A DNA stretch of 64,000 nt from Mesorhabditis belari. Lineage: Eukaryota; Nematoda; Chromadorea; Rhabditida; Rhabditidae. The translations under genes were made by a program, and so were the position numbers. Each line of letters starts with the position of its first letter. Positions within the stretch are counted from its first letter, which is position 1. The stretch is from assembly GCA_958450365.1 (NCBI GenBank), contig CAUEEP010000755.1, positions 744,001 through 808,000 on the forward strand, written 5' to 3'. The notes under the pieces were generated by a model. It worked only from the letters and a program-made list of their open reading frames with translations. It did no database searches and was not told the DNA's origin. Positions 1-18,300 of this stretch are shown piece by piece.

Positions 1-1032
1 TGTCCAGGCATATAAGGAAATCGTAATGCGTAGATACCGAATTTCGACAAAACAGACAAACAACGCAAAATACTTCAAATTTTACAAGGCTTTGGCAAAA
101 ACTGCGGAAACGCCGTTAAGTTGGTAGTTTTTTTTGCCTTTTATCCCAAATTTGTAATCGTTTCAAGCGTTGTCTTGCATATGACAAAGAAATTTTTAAC
201 AACTGAAAACCAAAAACGCGTACAGGAATTCCCCTCTTTGAAAAAAGTTATTCATTTTGAAATTTGCTAAACTGGACTTTCCCAGGCAGACTTTTGTGCA
301 TGACAGTATGTAGCGCGCAAAATTTGCCCCTGATTTTCATTTCGCTCCCCGATAATCGGACCGCTCCCCGAAATTGGAAAAGTCCGTTACATGTTCTATG
401 AGATCCCACCCCTTTAATAAATATTGTTTTACCCGAGTTTTTGTTGAGTACGAGAGTAATTCTTATTTTTGTTCATAGGCGATTGGCCTTTGAAGATTGA
501 AGCGTTTTTGTTTCCTTTTAGTTCCAAAAGACGATCGCCTATTGCGCTCTTTTATACATGTTGTCACATTTTTCTCTCTAAATGTATTGTGCCCGGTTCT
601 TTGAAAGTCACCAATTTTGGTATTGTATTGTGTAATTCAATATGTATTAGTCATGAGAGTTTTTATTAGAGCTCGAAAGAGCTGTTTATTAGCTATTTAA
701 CTCCTTTAACAAATCATGTTTTCTAAAACTTTTTGTAAATAAAGGATAGTACTTGTAATGCTCTATCTTTTAGTCAAAAAGATTTTTTGAAAATGTGGTG
801 TTAAAGCTAGTTTCTCCCTTGCACTCCTATTTATGTTCACACTGAAAAAACCGAGGTCTAATGTTTATATAACTTGACAGATAGTATTGCGCTTGAATCA
901 TGAGGGAAACTTTCTTTTCTGTCTACTTTTCTTAAACCTTTTTTATGCATCAGTTTTTTGTTTCACTTTCTTTTTCGGTTAATACTTTTTTTTGATTTAC
1001 TTCATTTAGACACCCCTTGAGGTGGACGGTAC
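1..1032. other. Intergenic region upstream of the DENND4 gene, with a dispersed-repeat fragment
   Basis: No convincing coding exon is visible. Positions about 22-125 resemble the repeat modules at 14345-14467 and 28118-28229 (shared words such as GCGTAGAT and AAACTGCGGAAA). A pyrimidine-rich run followed by TTCATTTAG ends near 1009, 24 bases before the DENND4 start codon, and fits a spliced-leader acceptor; this is inference from nematode trans-splicing, not proof. Confidence 0.5.
1001..1009 (+). promoter_or_regulatory. Putative trans-splice (spliced leader) acceptor
   Basis: T-rich tract followed by TTCATTTAG, with no upstream coding exon to join, 24 nt before the ATG at 1033. This is the usual position and consensus for a nematode spliced-leader acceptor. 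Cis-splicing from an untranslated exon is the alternative. Confidence 0.4.
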
Positions 1033-4000
1033 ATGACGAGCACCTCAAAACGAGATGAGAGACGCATCTTTGAACACTTCGTTATCGCTGGGCTAAAGGT
1101 TTGTATTTTTGAGTACATGAACTTCGAAAATGTCTCTTTTGTCTCTTAATTTCAAAGTTAAAGCTTTATATTTTAGGGAGATGCTGAACACATTAGCCCG
1201 ACGGCGCAAGAATGTGGTCGTCGTAATGCAGAACAATTGGCACCAATCACCGATATTTGTGTCATCTTTCCAACACTCGGGGAAACGGTATGGAAAACGT
1301 TAATTAAATTAGAGTTTGATTCTGCTTTTAGGTCCCAGAAGGATTTGAGATAATTGAAACGACACCGTTGGCATATCCAGCTGACTTGAATCATGGTTCT
1401 TTTCGAGCGACATCGTGTTTCATATGCTTCCGCCGAGGATACCACAAGCCACCACTTATTGACATTGGAGTACTTGATCAAGGTAAACATTTTGTAACGG
1501 TTTGATGGCGTAAATGGATATACATTCATTTGATAATAATAGTTTTAAGTAGAAGCTATTTATGGTTTAATTAATTTAGGGAAAGGTGAAAAGCCAATGG
1601 TTGATTCGGCTACGGTTCTTACAACACCCTTTGGAAGATCTGCAAACGTTAACAACTCAGCAAATGTATATTCTCGTTAGTTTAGTGTTTAAATGTCTGT
1701 TTTAGGGTGTTTTCCTGACATATCGCCGTGCTTCACCAAACAGTGCTCCAAGTCAACTGGTCGTCACACATATTTGTATCATTATTGCTAGCAAAGGAGA
1801 GATTCCGCCACATACCTACTACAAAATACCAAAGAATTTAAACAAGGTATACTTTGCCATATTTCAAGGTTTTGTATGAAAGTTTTTGTTTTAGGGAATC
1901 ATTGGTTCCGAAATCTACATCTGCTACAAGAAGTCTCTTGGAACGGCAAAGCGACTTGCATACAAACCAGCTATTCTTGATTACTTTCCCAAGAATGACG
2001 GCGGTAAGTAAAGCTTTTAAAAAAATGGATCTTTTTGTGTTTAGAAAACCTGGAAGATCTTAAGCTGTTGTCAAATGTTCCTCTATTTTGTTTGCCGATG
2101 GGTGCTTTAATAGAATGCTGGCCAAGTTTGTTTAAAACATATAAAAGTATAAATTATGTTTTAGACAAATGTCAAACACCCGAACGATTATACTCTACCT
2201 TTGTACTGACTGATGAGGTAGAACATTAAACATTTTATTTTTATAAATCCTTTTTAGTATAACCGAAAATATTATGGTGCTTCCGTGACTTTTTATGAGC
2301 GCTACACGGGCGAATTAACGGAAGAACAATTGGACAAATTGGGGGTAAGCTTTCTTAGTGAATCTTGGAAGTTTAAACCAATTCAGGTGGAAGTACCCGA
2401 CAATGAGAAAGTAGTTGGAGCTGTAGATGACACTGCATCAACAAATGATCCGGCTGAACAGGTACTCAAAGCAAAAACTTCGGGTTATAAAATGTTTAGT
2501 TGTCATTTCACACAAACATCTCAATATGCATTGTGTCTCGGTATCCATTCTTCTATCCATTCAAAAGGTTTGCCTTCTAATTAAGATATTTTCAACGTTG
2601 TTATAGGTTTTTGTTCTACATTCATCGAATGTCTTTATCGGCTTCGACAATTCACGCGGTTCCTATTGAGCGTTATATTTCACATCTTGTTTGTTTCATC
2701 TGTGATTTACTTGATTATCAAATTTAGATGTATGAAGTGTCGTTTCCCTCTTTGCGGAGACCTCGTGTTTTGATGCAATTGGGCGCTGAAATGGTTACTT
2801 TTGAAGCACAAGATGAACAACAACTACCACAATATGGAGCTGCTCTGTTTGAAGCGTTAAAGGTGTGTTGTACAAAGAGTTCCTAATATAATTTTTTTAG
2901 AGTCTCGGTGCTGATAACATGATGTATCTACTCGTACTGGCTTTGCTGGAGCAAAAGATACTGATTCATTCATTGAGGTATCAAAATGTCATCAAAGTCT
3001 TTAATTCGTTCTTAGGCCATGGTTGCTGACTGCCGTTGCGGAGAGTGTTTGTACATTGATGTTTCCATTTCATTGGCAATGGTAATATTTAAATTAATAT
3101 GTATAGATTTTATGAATTTAGCCCCTATGTTCCACAATGTCCACTAAGTCTTGCCGGAGTTCTCCACGCGCCTCTTCCATTCATTGCGGGAGTCGATTCT
3201 AGGTTTGTGCATCATAACGATTAAAATGGGAATGAATTTTAGATATTTTGACCTGTATGAAGATCCGCCTCATGATGTTACTTGTTTTGACTTGGATACT
3301 CAGACGATCAGTGGAAGCACGGTACATTAGGAAATTTTTAAAATTTACTTTTAGAAGTTTTAGGCTCGCCATGAAATCAAAACCAACATTCTCCCAAAGA
3401 AACCGATGAAACGATTGCGAGCAGCCCTGGAGGCGTTGAATAAACAGTTTAGTGAATTAAGCGCTTGTTTATACCGAATTATTTAGAATTCAAACACAAG
3501 ACTTTGCTGTGGGTCAGATGCAGACAAAAGCTGACTATGTGAGACCCGATCTGGAACAACAAGTACAACTTAAGAAGAAAATGATCGAGATTGGGATTCA
3601 AGAGGCTTTTTTGAAGTGAATTTTATCAAATATTTCAATTTTACTAGTGTTGATTTAGATTTATGGCTTCTATTATGCGTGGTTATCAAGCTTTTCTGCG
3701 ACCAATCGTCTCGGCTCCAAAATGTAAATCGGCAACTGATACGGGAAACTTGTTCGATATTGATGGCTTTCTGAGAACAAGAGATAAAGAAAAGCAGGAA
3801 TTTTACAGAAGGTACTTGAAGGATAATACAGCTAATTGAATATCCTAATTGTTTTAGATTTTGTTCTACTCAATCGTTTATTCGATTCATCGAAGAGCGA
3901 TCATTTGTTTCGGACAAGTCAGCTTACAATGCCTTCTTTGATGATTGTGTTGAAAAGACAATTTTTGCAGGTTTGGTTTTTTGAACGAAGTAATCCTTAC

Positions 4001-7000
4001 TATTAGCGCTTCTTTAGAAGAAACGGGTACTGACATCGGGCAACTATTGGAAATCGACACTTCCCTATCATCAAACACCGTGTTTATTCCCCCACCGGAG
4101 CCGCTCATCAACGTAGAATCAGGCACAGAACGAGGATTCCGATAGTAGTTTTGTCCACAATTAATTAAATGAACTTTCTTAAGTAATGGATTCCCACGAA
4201 CTTTGGACTTCAACCACTTCCAAATGAACAAGTTAAACATCGAGCAAACGAATGACTCAAAACAGCAAATACCGATGGTTGAGAAGGAGATTGGAAGGTA
4301 CGGATGATGAAGCAATGTGCATACATAAAATGTTTAGGTGTGCCGCTGTTCGAACAAAACACGAAACACGATCGTCACTTATGATGGCAGCCAACGGAGT
4401 GAGAACGCAAAGAGTAATTCAACAATGAAAAGATAAAATATTTCTTGTTTTAGTTATCTTGGCCCAAGACATTGCTGTTCTACGCTTACTCTCTGTGGTT
4501 CATGCAATTGCCATCCATGCTTGCCATTTCAAAGAACAAACGGAAGACTCTACGTTTGGCTTTTCATGTAAAATATAGTTAGTTAACCAAAACATTTGTT
4601 TTTTTTAGGTTTTATCTCGGCTAGAAGCAACAGAAGTGATTCCATTGGATCAAGTATGTTACCGAATTCTGATCGAAATGTGTGGACAATATGGCGAACC
4701 ACATCTTGCTGTGCGAGTATTATATGTAAGTTTCTTTCGCACAAATTTGAAAATATTCACTTTAGGCAATGCGCCGATCTGGACTTGAGCAGAATGCTGT
4801 CACTTATGGTTTATACCATCGAGCTGTGATGAATGTTGAATGGCCATCACCTAGTCGTGTACGAGCTGAACAGATTTGGCATCGCCTGAGGTAGGAATGT
4901 TTGCGGGGAGTAAACCTTTTAAATTCTAGGCTTCAATTGCTGGGAATGACTTATTTCCGACACGGTAGAAAGTTTACGGGCACTAGTTCTCTTACTCCAG
5001 GAATCGATGCAGTATCGGTTCGTTTATAAATTTACCAACTGCTGCTTGCAATTTTGTTTTATGTCTATTTGGCTTTGCTTAACCCCCTTGTGCATTTAGG
5101 TATCAGATCCTGGTTATCATAGTGAAGCTGTGGCCACTCCATCTTCACATCCGCAGATTCAAGTTCAAATTGGAGGAGAGGAGGTAAAAGTTTTTTACAA
5201 GAAATGTGGATAAGTTTTTGCTGATTAGGATTTCGAAGATGAGGACACTTCACAAGCGGCTCCATTCACGATCACATACACGCCATTGGACAGTCAATCA
5301 ATTTGTTCCAGCGAACCTCATCCACTTGATAATCTTCACTCTTGTAGCACTGCTTCCCCTGATCGAAAAGTTGTTTTTTTATGTTTTCTTTGTAATGTCT
5401 TGCTTTAGTTCACTCCTGAGCCAACAACCACTGACCCCCTTGGTGCTTTTCATGTTGAAAGAGCTGATCATGACCGACAAGTAAAGTCATATCCAAATTC
5501 ATTTGTATCACGTTTTTCAGAGATCAGCTCCGCCTGAAATTCACATGTCTCCTGCTCGGGCGAAGTTCTTGGCTGATCATAGAGAAGATTCCCTATTCAA
5601 GGAAGAAATCGAAAGCAAACCAGAAAAAGTAAAAAAAAAAGCAGCAATTTATTTACTGATTCGTATTGAGGAAAAGAAAAGCAGTGGATGGTGGAAAGGA
5701 ATGGCGAACAGCCCTTTGATGAAGATGATCAAGAGCCAAACAACAGGTAACTTTTATTTATGAAAACTTTATACACAATTGCACCCCACAAACAAACACT
5801 ATGATTTAATTATTTGAAATTATATAGACCATCTTGACAAACGCTCTTCCGCTTCTGATGGCTCGGGTGGCTCAGAAAGTGGGGCGGCGGGTACGCTTGG
5901 TGGTTTTGTGGCCAGCCCGTCGCTTCATAACATTGTCTCTCAAGTAAAAAGAGGCTATGACGAAGTTGTTAGGGAAGGAGGTAAACAAGACATGCATCGT
6001 TTTTTAAAAGTAATACTAATTATGTGATAATCATAAGCAAAAAGTCTCTATAGCATTGAACGATTACTAAATTATGTAGGGTCATCTGGATTCGGAGCAG
6101 GTAAGAAACGTATTTTTACTGGCTACTCTGTTCTCAATGCTTGATCTAAAATGAAATTTCAACAAAGTGTTGTCTTCGTACTTTTATTGCTTGAACATTT
6201 GAACTTGAAGCTTGAAGCTTGACAGCTATCTGCTAAACTTCTTCATTCGACAAGTTTAGGCGTTTCTTCGAAACTGCGCCTTGGAATGTCTTCAATCTAC
6301 CAGGAAGTCAAGGGAATTCAAAGATCGACTGGCCTGCTTGGCAGTGGACAAATCTTTGGCGGAGAAGCGGTGGCTAATTATTTGATTTTTTTTACGTGAG
6401 CTAATTTTAGGACGATCCACAGACTGTACAAATCAATCAAGAGAATTCCGTCTTTCAATTGGACTCCGGCTCGGCAGATACGCTGCTCCATGAAAAGTTT
6501 TGGACTGATGGATTGTTTGAGAAGGATGAAGAGGTAGCATGTTTCAATATTTATATAAACTGATCGGCTTTTTTAGACTCCATCTACTTCAAAAATCCTC
6601 GATGTGACGATGTGTGTTGCAACGCCATGTCCTCATTGCCACCTGATGATCTACGATGAGGATATTATGGCTGGATGGAAGGTATTATTTTGAGCATCAG
6701 TAGACGCTTTTTTAATCATTCTAGGAAATCTTTCAAAAGAGACCCGTGGTTATTGAGGTACTTTAAAAATTTACTCCTATGTGTTCTTGGGTCTTTCAAT
6801 TAAATGATGAAATTCATGGACTGCCATGAACTTTATTATTTAATTTTGGTGGCGGTCTAATGTCTTTTTGCTTGGGTTGGGACTTTTTTAGTCACTTGAA
6901 AATAATAGAATTTGTTTAGGTCGAAGATCAAAATATGAATACCGAGTGTCCATACTGTCAAATTGTGTCGACGGGTACGAAAGAACAGCCAGGTTTAATC

Positions 7001-8171
7001 ACCTTCCGACTTGTTTTTACCCCTTTTTTTCTAGGTTGCTTTGCGCCGATGTTGCACATCAATTTCCAATGGAAGAACAATTGTCGAGTGAGTTGGTATC
7101 AGCCACATTTGAAAGGCTCTGCGGACACAAACGAAGCATCCAACGACCAAGAGGTTCCAAAAGTGCATTTATTTGGATAATTTTTTATTCAGTTACCCCC
7201 GGCACTCACTGTGGCATTCATTTCACCAATTGTCCTTCGACGAGAACTTGAAACTTTGGTTGCACAGGACATGCTCTCATTCAAGGTACTATTATTTTTT
7301 CCTAATAATTTGAAAACATTTTAGAATAAGTCCCTCATGGAAAGCCATCCGATAGTATTTTGGAACTTGGTCTACTTTTTGGTATGTCTGTGTCTCTGTT
7401 GTGTCTTTGTAGCATAACCTTTCTGTTTTTTTTTCTTAATTTGTGATGTTATTGTTTGTGATTGTTGTTACGTCGTTATAGATAGGTGTATATTTTTTAC
7501 TGACCTATAAAATTTAGCGTCGACTCGCTTTGCCATCTCATCTTTTTTCGTGGATTGGCTCCAATGTGCACATCAGATGCGTTTACGATCGACCGACTTT
7601 TCATCCCAGTGCGCCGCCACTTTACATCAGCAATCAAGCATATTCGGTGAGTTTATGGTAGAAGATTTCTAAATTGTTCTAATTTAGAATTTGACATTGC
7701 TAAATTCGCATACATCAAGGGAGTCTTCTCGAAAACAAGTGACAACATCTGTTGGTGAAAGCAATATGTTTAAGGTAAGAGGCATAATAACAATTGTTCA
7801 TAGTTTGATTTATTTAGGCTATCCAAGCTCTTGTGAATGAAAGTCGAACGGTTGATGATGGAAATGTGGTTTTGAGTGCCCATTTCCCTATATTCAGGTA
7901 AAAAGGTTCATCTTTATTCTAACTTTCTTTGCTTTCAGGGATATCCAATTCGCCTCAATCGACGAGTACGGCCGGGCGCTTAATCGATGCAATTTGGATG
8001 ACGCATATCAAACGGAGTTTGATCGACTTCCACCGAGGTGCGTAAACTTGCATAGAAACAATAGTCCTTTGCGTTTTTAGGATCAAACCACTTCTCCCTA
8101 TCCAGGACAACCCGTCACCACTTTTGAACAGGGCCTGCAAGATGATATTTGTGCCATTGGATCTCTTCTGA
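1033..8171 (+). CDS. denn-4: DENND4-family DENN-domain protein (Rab guanine-nucleotide exchange factor)
   Basis: Many short exons joined at GT..AG introns of mostly 36-60 nt. Start [20 protein letters not shown] at 1033; stop TGA at 8169-8171. Domains in order: MABP-like region (about 1340-2000, with the DENND4 signature [11 protein letters not shown]); upstream DENN with [11 protein letters not shown] (about 2530); core DENN with [14 protein letters not shown] and [14 protein letters not shown] (2730-3300); downstream DENN (3370-3970); PPR-like helices around 4450-4970 ([29 protein letters not shown]); and a C-terminal [17 protein letters not shown] / CPYCQ double-CxxC zinc-ribbon-like segment (6620-6960). 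DENND4 proteins act as exchange factors for Rab10-type GTPases in membrane traffic. Roughly 1,500 aa, comparable to animal DENND4. Short apparent stops (for example at 4143) resolve as small introns, so the gene looks intact. It converges with lin-53. Exact exon edges are by eye. Confidence 0.92.
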
Positions 8172-12490
<4,319 letters not shown>

Positions 12491-12520
12491 TTATTTGTAA
12501 AGTTCAAACATGATCTAATT

Positions 12521-13177
12521 GGGAGTGGGACAAATGCTATCTTTTTTTGCGCACCCAGACATTTGCGAACCTTGCCCATTTAGCGCACTTTTTTTCGCGT
12601 TTTAAAAAAGCTCTAAAAAGCTAATATTAACCAATTTCTATTCCAAATGTTGTTTTTCTACGTAATTTTAGGGCGTAGAATCGAAATTTTGACATATTAG
12701 AGTTTGTGGAAACAAACGGACGGAGTTATACAAAGAGAAAAATCGACAAATCTAGCCATCTGCAATTGGATCTAGCCGTTTTGTCTTTCAAATTGGTTCC
12801 ACAAGCTCTGATATGTCAAAATTTCGATTCTACGCCCTAAAATTACCTAGAAAAACAACATTTGGAATAGAAATTGGTTATTAGCTATATTAGCTTTTTA
12901 GAGCTTTTTTAAAACGCGAAAAAAGGTGCGCAAAAAAAACTCCTTGTATAACTCCGTCCGTTTGTTTCCACAAGCTCTGATATGTCAAAATTTCGATTCT
13001 ACGCCCTAAAATTACCTAGAAAAACAAAAAAACAACTTTTGGAATAGAAATTGGTTAATATTAGCTTTTTAGAGCTTTTTAAAACGCGAAAAAAGGTGCG
13101 CTAATGGGCTAAATGCGAAAAAAAGGTGCGCAAATGTCCGGGGTGCAAAAAAAAAGGTCGCCTTTGTCCCACTCCCT
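12521..13177. mobile_element. MITE with GGGAGTGGGACAAATG inverted ends
   Basis: Left end GGGAGTGGGACAAATGC (12521) and right end TTTGTCCCACTCCC (to 13177) are inverted repeats, flanked on each side by TCTAATT (a 7-bp target duplication). The interior repeats a block reading TATGTCAAAATTTCGATTCT in both orientations around 12690-13010. It lies just upstream of lin-53. Related ends occur at about 13790 and 28009. Confidence 0.75.
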
Positions 13178-13784
13178 CTAATTAGATCAAAAGACAATCA
13201 AAGTTCGATAGCTTTATGAAATAATTAAAAATTAAAACAAGAAATCAGAATTTGAATGGATAAAGTTAAAAGAAATGAAAAGGTTTTTTTGAAAAAACAA
13301 CTCGACTCCGCTGACTCCTTTGTACGTTAAAGGAAAGGCGGTTGGGGAATGCGGGAAAAGAAAGCGCTTAAAATAGAAGGCATTCATAAGAGACAATTAC
13401 ATTTTAAAGAGCAGATTTGCAGAATTAAAGAGCAAAGAGAATTGTTTGAATAAAGATGGACTTTAATTGAATATCTGAGACAATGACTGACAATGACAAT
13501 GATAATGATAAGTATCTATTAAAACTAATTTGCTCTGTCTTAATGATTACTAGTGTGCTTTCTCTTCAATAGGCCTCTTCACTAGACGTGGCTAAACCTG
13601 TGCGCGTTTGCTTGAATGAATAAAAAAAAGTGGGGGTAAAGCTTGTGAAAATGTTTCAACAAAAATGAAAGAAACAATGTGTTGACCCAATCACTTTAAT
13701 CATTCAAAAAAACAAAGACAAAAAGGAAATAAACTTTCACAAGAATAAATGAGAAAATTCTGGGGAAGCAGGCGCTGTTTAGGG

Positions 13785-14467
13785 GGGTGGAACAAATGCG
13801 ACCTTTTTTTTTTGCGCACCTGGACATTTGCACACCTTTTTTTTGCTGGAAAAGGCCTTAGCAAAAGTCGTAGAGCTTTAAAAATGTTTTCATAGAAGGT
13901 GTATGAACTAAAATGAGGATATAGTGTAACGTGCTTTATCTTCTGTGGAGTCTCAATGTGGTTTATGTCTGCTTCTTTAAAGAAACAAGACTTTATTTAA
14001 CACCTGAATCACCACGCAAAACACTACGTTCCACGTTAACAACACCACGTACAACAAACAAGAATAAAACACTCACTGAGAAATGAATGAAAAAAAATCA
14101 CTTAATAAATGAGAACACGAACCACTTGCAAAAGGGAATGCGAAAGAAAAATAATCACTTGATCAAGAGCAAGAAAAATGAATCAAGAAGACTCAACTGA
14201 AAGAAAAGAACGAACGGAATAAGATAGGAAACCTTTTATAGCCTGTTATTTGTGCAAAAGTTACTTAGTCAACGGTTACGTACGTTCCCAAGGGCACGTT
14301 ATAGAATTTAAAACCTTTAACTGACGTGTGTGAGGATCGAGAGTTCGATCAGAAGGGAATCGTATATGTAGATTCAGAATTTTGACAAATCACACCTCGC
14401 TGACACGTCAAATTTGGGCTAAAAAGCAAAAACTACGCAACTTAACGCTTTTCCGCAGTTTTTCCTT
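13785..14467. mobile_element. Dispersed-repeat modules related to 28007-28229
   Basis: 13790-13905 (GACCTTTTTTT, GCGCACCTGGACATTTGCAC, then AAAAGGCCTTAG) and 14345-14467 (GATTCAGAATTTTGACAAAT, then GACACGTCAAATTTGGGC) match two modules that lie side by side at 28007-28229. About 440 bp without visible coding sequence separate them here. Confidence 0.6.
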
Positions 14468-14468
14468 A

Positions 14469-14506
<38 letters not shown>

Positions 14507-14579
14507 ATTTTTAATTTATTTTGGTTATTTATTAAAAAAAATTTTTTTTTTATTTTTTAAAAAAAAAAAAAAGGTGAGT

Positions 14580-14620
<41 letters not shown>

Positions 14621-14676
14621 GTGGGGGGGGGGGGTGGAATATAAATAGAAAGAGGAGGATTTGTTAATGCCACAGG

Positions 14677-14708
<32 letters not shown>

Positions 14709-14917
14709 AAGGGGGGGAAGGGGGGTGGTTTTTTTTTTTTTTTTTTTTTTTGGGGTTATTTTTTTTTTTTTTTTTAATATTATTTTTTTATAAAAAAATA
14801 TAAATATATTTTGGGGGGTTTTTGGGGGTTTCTCTTTGTTTTCAGGATTGTTTTCTATATGTTTTTTTTTTTATTGGGTTTTTTCATTTTTTTTTTAAAT
14901 AAAATAAAAATTAGAAA

Positions 14918-14950
<33 letters not shown>

Positions 14951-15197
14951 AAAAAAAAAAAAAAAAAAAGAGAAGGGGGAAAATAAGGGGGTTGGGGAAA
15001 AAAAAGGAGAAGGGGGGGGGGGGAGGGGAGTAAAAGAGGGGGGGGAAATAGGGGGGGAAGGGGGGGGAAGGGGGGGGGAGAAGAGGGGGGGGGGGGGGGG
15101 AAATAGGAAAAAAAAAAAAAATAAAAAAAAATATAAAAAATAAAAAAATAAAAAAAAAATAAAAAAAAAAAAAAAAAAAAAAAAAAAATAAAATAAA

Positions 15198-15283
<86 letters not shown>
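14467..15283. repeat. Homopolymer and near-homopolymer tract, probable assembly artefact
   Basis: About 800 bp of long A runs, G runs (over 30 in a row) and T runs with little else. Open frames here encode only homopolymer peptides and should not be annotated as proteins. Genuine nematode DNA rarely holds such a mix; sequencing or assembly error at a gap is the likeliest reading. Confidence 0.85.
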
Positions 15284-15287
<4 letters not shown>

Positions 15288-15316
15288 TCACCGAAAATCC
15301 ATATTTGAACCGGAAA

Positions 15317-18300
15317 ATGCTTCGGCTATTTGCCTTGATTCTGATTTTGAGTATTTCTGGACTGCTCGCCGTACCGAAGTGAGTTTTAAAGCTTTTAGCT
15401 TAAAGCTTAAAGCTTTTAAGAGCTTTAAACGATAGTACACATATTCTCAAATATGTTTGTTCGCTTTTGGTACTTGTCACAAGATTTTGACTTTAACCAG
15501 CTCTGCATCAATGATCTATCCTTAAATCGAATTCAAAAATCAAGCCATAAAATAGATCTATCCTTATTCCAACTCACAAACCAATCCATAAAATAGATCT
15601 ATCCTTATTCCAACTCACAAACCAATCCATAAAATAGATCTATCCTTATTCCAACTCACAAACCAATCCATAAAATAGATCCATTCTTAAATCCAACTCA
15701 AAAGCAGTTTATTTTATCTAATATCATGTTGTTATCCTTAAAAACTTGAAACCTTGATTGTTAAACTTGTGAGTTTTCAAATCTCAATGCACCATTCAAT
15801 TCCAGACGACGAGATGATGATCCGAATCCTCTCCACATCAGACTCACCTATTCCCGGAATCGAATCCTCGTTGCTCCAATCACCATCGGGACGCCAGGTT
15901 TATGCTAAAAGATATACTAACTAATAAAAAAAAGCAAAAATCCATATCCTTGTCAATGAAAACAATCTATCACTCTTTAAAACAATCTATCACTCTTTAG
16001 ATCAATCACTGAACCTTCTGGTTGACTCAACTGGGGCTGACAGCATTGTCTTTGATCAGGATTGTCTGGTGAATGAGAGTTTTGTACTTTTAAATGTAAG
16101 TTCTGATTTCAGAGAGATGATGGGACGAAATGCTCAAATGATCAAGAACAGAACTACACTCGGACACTTTACTCACCTTCGTGAGTTTATTTAAAGTCAA
16201 TTCATCTATTTTGCATCTTTTCCCCCCATTTTTAGTCAGTCCACAACTTCGAAATCGCTTGGTTTCGGGTGGAAATATGGGGATGACTGGTTGTCGGCAA
16301 ATTGTGACGCATTCAGCGATTCCATCACTTTCGCCGATTTCCCTATTGGCATGGCTTTTGGATCAGCGAAAAAGGTTCGGAAAGAACAAGGAAATGTTCT
16401 GATTGTGATCGTGATTTCAATTGAAAAGTAGAAGATCTTATGTCAAATGCAGCAGTTAAACTAATACGAGATCGAAAATGGTTACAAAGTATTCATTGGT
16501 TAAGTCTTTGAGCATCTTTAGCTAGAGATTTAGCTACAAATTTAACAATTTTATACGGCCTCGCCATGTTGAAACACCTAAGCCTAAGCCTAAGCCTAAG
16601 CCCTAAGCCTAAGCCCTAAGCCTAAGCCTGAGCCTGAGCCTGAGCCTAAGCCTATTGCTAAGCCTAAGCCTAAGCCTGAGCTTGCACCTTAGCTCCGGGA
16701 ACCGGCTGAGATCCAAAAAATGGGGGTTCAGCCTAAACCCAAATAGACTTAGTGCGAGGCGCTAGCCGCTAGCCTTCGCACTAAGTCCAAACCTAAGCCT
16801 AAGCCAAAAGCCTAAGCCTAAGCCCTAAGCCTAAGCCTAAGCCTAAGCCACTAAGCCCAAGCCTAAGCCAAAGCCTAAGCCTAAGCCTAAGCCCAAGCCT
16901 GAGCCCGTCAGATCGTCAGCAATGTTGGGCTCATTCAGTCTCTGGTTCGAATCTAGCAGATGAGAGGGATATCTTCCCTTAACCGAGTGCTGTAGGTAAC
17001 CACATCCATATGGTGAACTGGTTCCCAAGACTGACCGGTCTTCGGAACCCCTAGGCCCCTCTCCCCACGGGATTGGGATAAACAGGGATCCAAATGGGTA
17101 GACTTTTCTGAGGCGCAAGCTCATATAAAGCGGGTAGCCTTCTCCTCCTAGATCGTCTCCTACGTCCTACAAACGATAGAATATTCCCTAGGTCTTAATG
17201 TGTCAATTGTGATTATGTGTGTGCAAGATAAAACAGCGGTAACCTCGGTATACATTATTATTATAATTTAAATACTAGTACATATCTAGTACTATTCATG
17301 TACTAGCTTTGAGTTTAGTACAGGTTGTAGTACTTGAGTACATTTGTACTTTTGTACTTGAGTAAAGTACTTTAGTACTTGAGTATTAAGTACTTTAGTA
17401 CTTTAGTACTTGAGTATTAAGTACTTTTGTACTTTTGTACTTGAGTATTTGTACTTGAGTATTAAGTACTTTTTTTTTGGTATCACCTTTGTACAAATTA
17501 TCTAACAATATTAACGTAAACTAGATCAATTTCATCTTTTTCTTTTCCAGTTGACTGGTGATTGGACAAAAGTGATAGCTGATGGGGTTCTTGGACTTGG
17601 TTTACCTGGATCGAACAATCTCGGTGCATCAATCATCAAAAATCTCACATCTACTTATCCATCAAACACTCAAAATCCAAATATTGTCACTTTATGGTTG
17701 GATGAGTGAGTGAGAATTAAGAAAAATTTGAGTTTATTTTACAAATCCAGCTTCGGTCAATTGTCCAAGGGTTACTTGACGATTGGGGATTATGACTCGA
17801 GGAATTGTTTCTTGGATGATTTAGTCAATGTCAGTCTAACATCCGGAGTCGCGTGGGAGTTTCAGATTCAGGGGTGAGTGAAAGGAGATGGAATTGGGTA
17901 ACAAATAAGGTGTCGACAACTGAAACAAATATCAAATTTCAGTTGGAACTATGGAAATCAATCAGCAAAAGGCAGCATCACTCGCCTAGACACCACATCG
18001 AGATCGATTCTCTTCCCGAGAGCTCAACTCGCCGTGATTGCGCAAGCCGTTGGCGCGATTTACGATAACGAGATTCAAGGGGTGAGTTGAGAAAAAGCTG
18101 AATCCAGGATCTGGGTAGCTCTGTGGTGTATTGGTTAACGACGCTGTTCCTACGCTGTTCTAGAAGCCGCTGTTCCCCCGTAGGTTTGAGTCTGGGGATT
18201 CATGGAGTGAGTTGAGAAAAAGCTAAACTCGGTTGGGTGTTGAAAACTAAAAATGGACCGTATTGGAACCGTATTGGAACCGTATTGGAACCATATTGGA

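Noticed and set aside
4143..4180. Premature stop in the DENND4 gene
   Set aside because: A GTAG..TTAAG intron of about 36 nt removes it and keeps the frame (GFRY then [10 protein letters not shown]).
14382..15291. Open frames encoding poly-F, poly-K and poly-G peptides
   Set aside because: They are read from homopolymers in the probable artefact tract; no codon structure.
16576..16905. A true chromosome end
   Set aside because: The hexamers are interrupted, only about 100 bp per block, and lie between exons of an intact gene.
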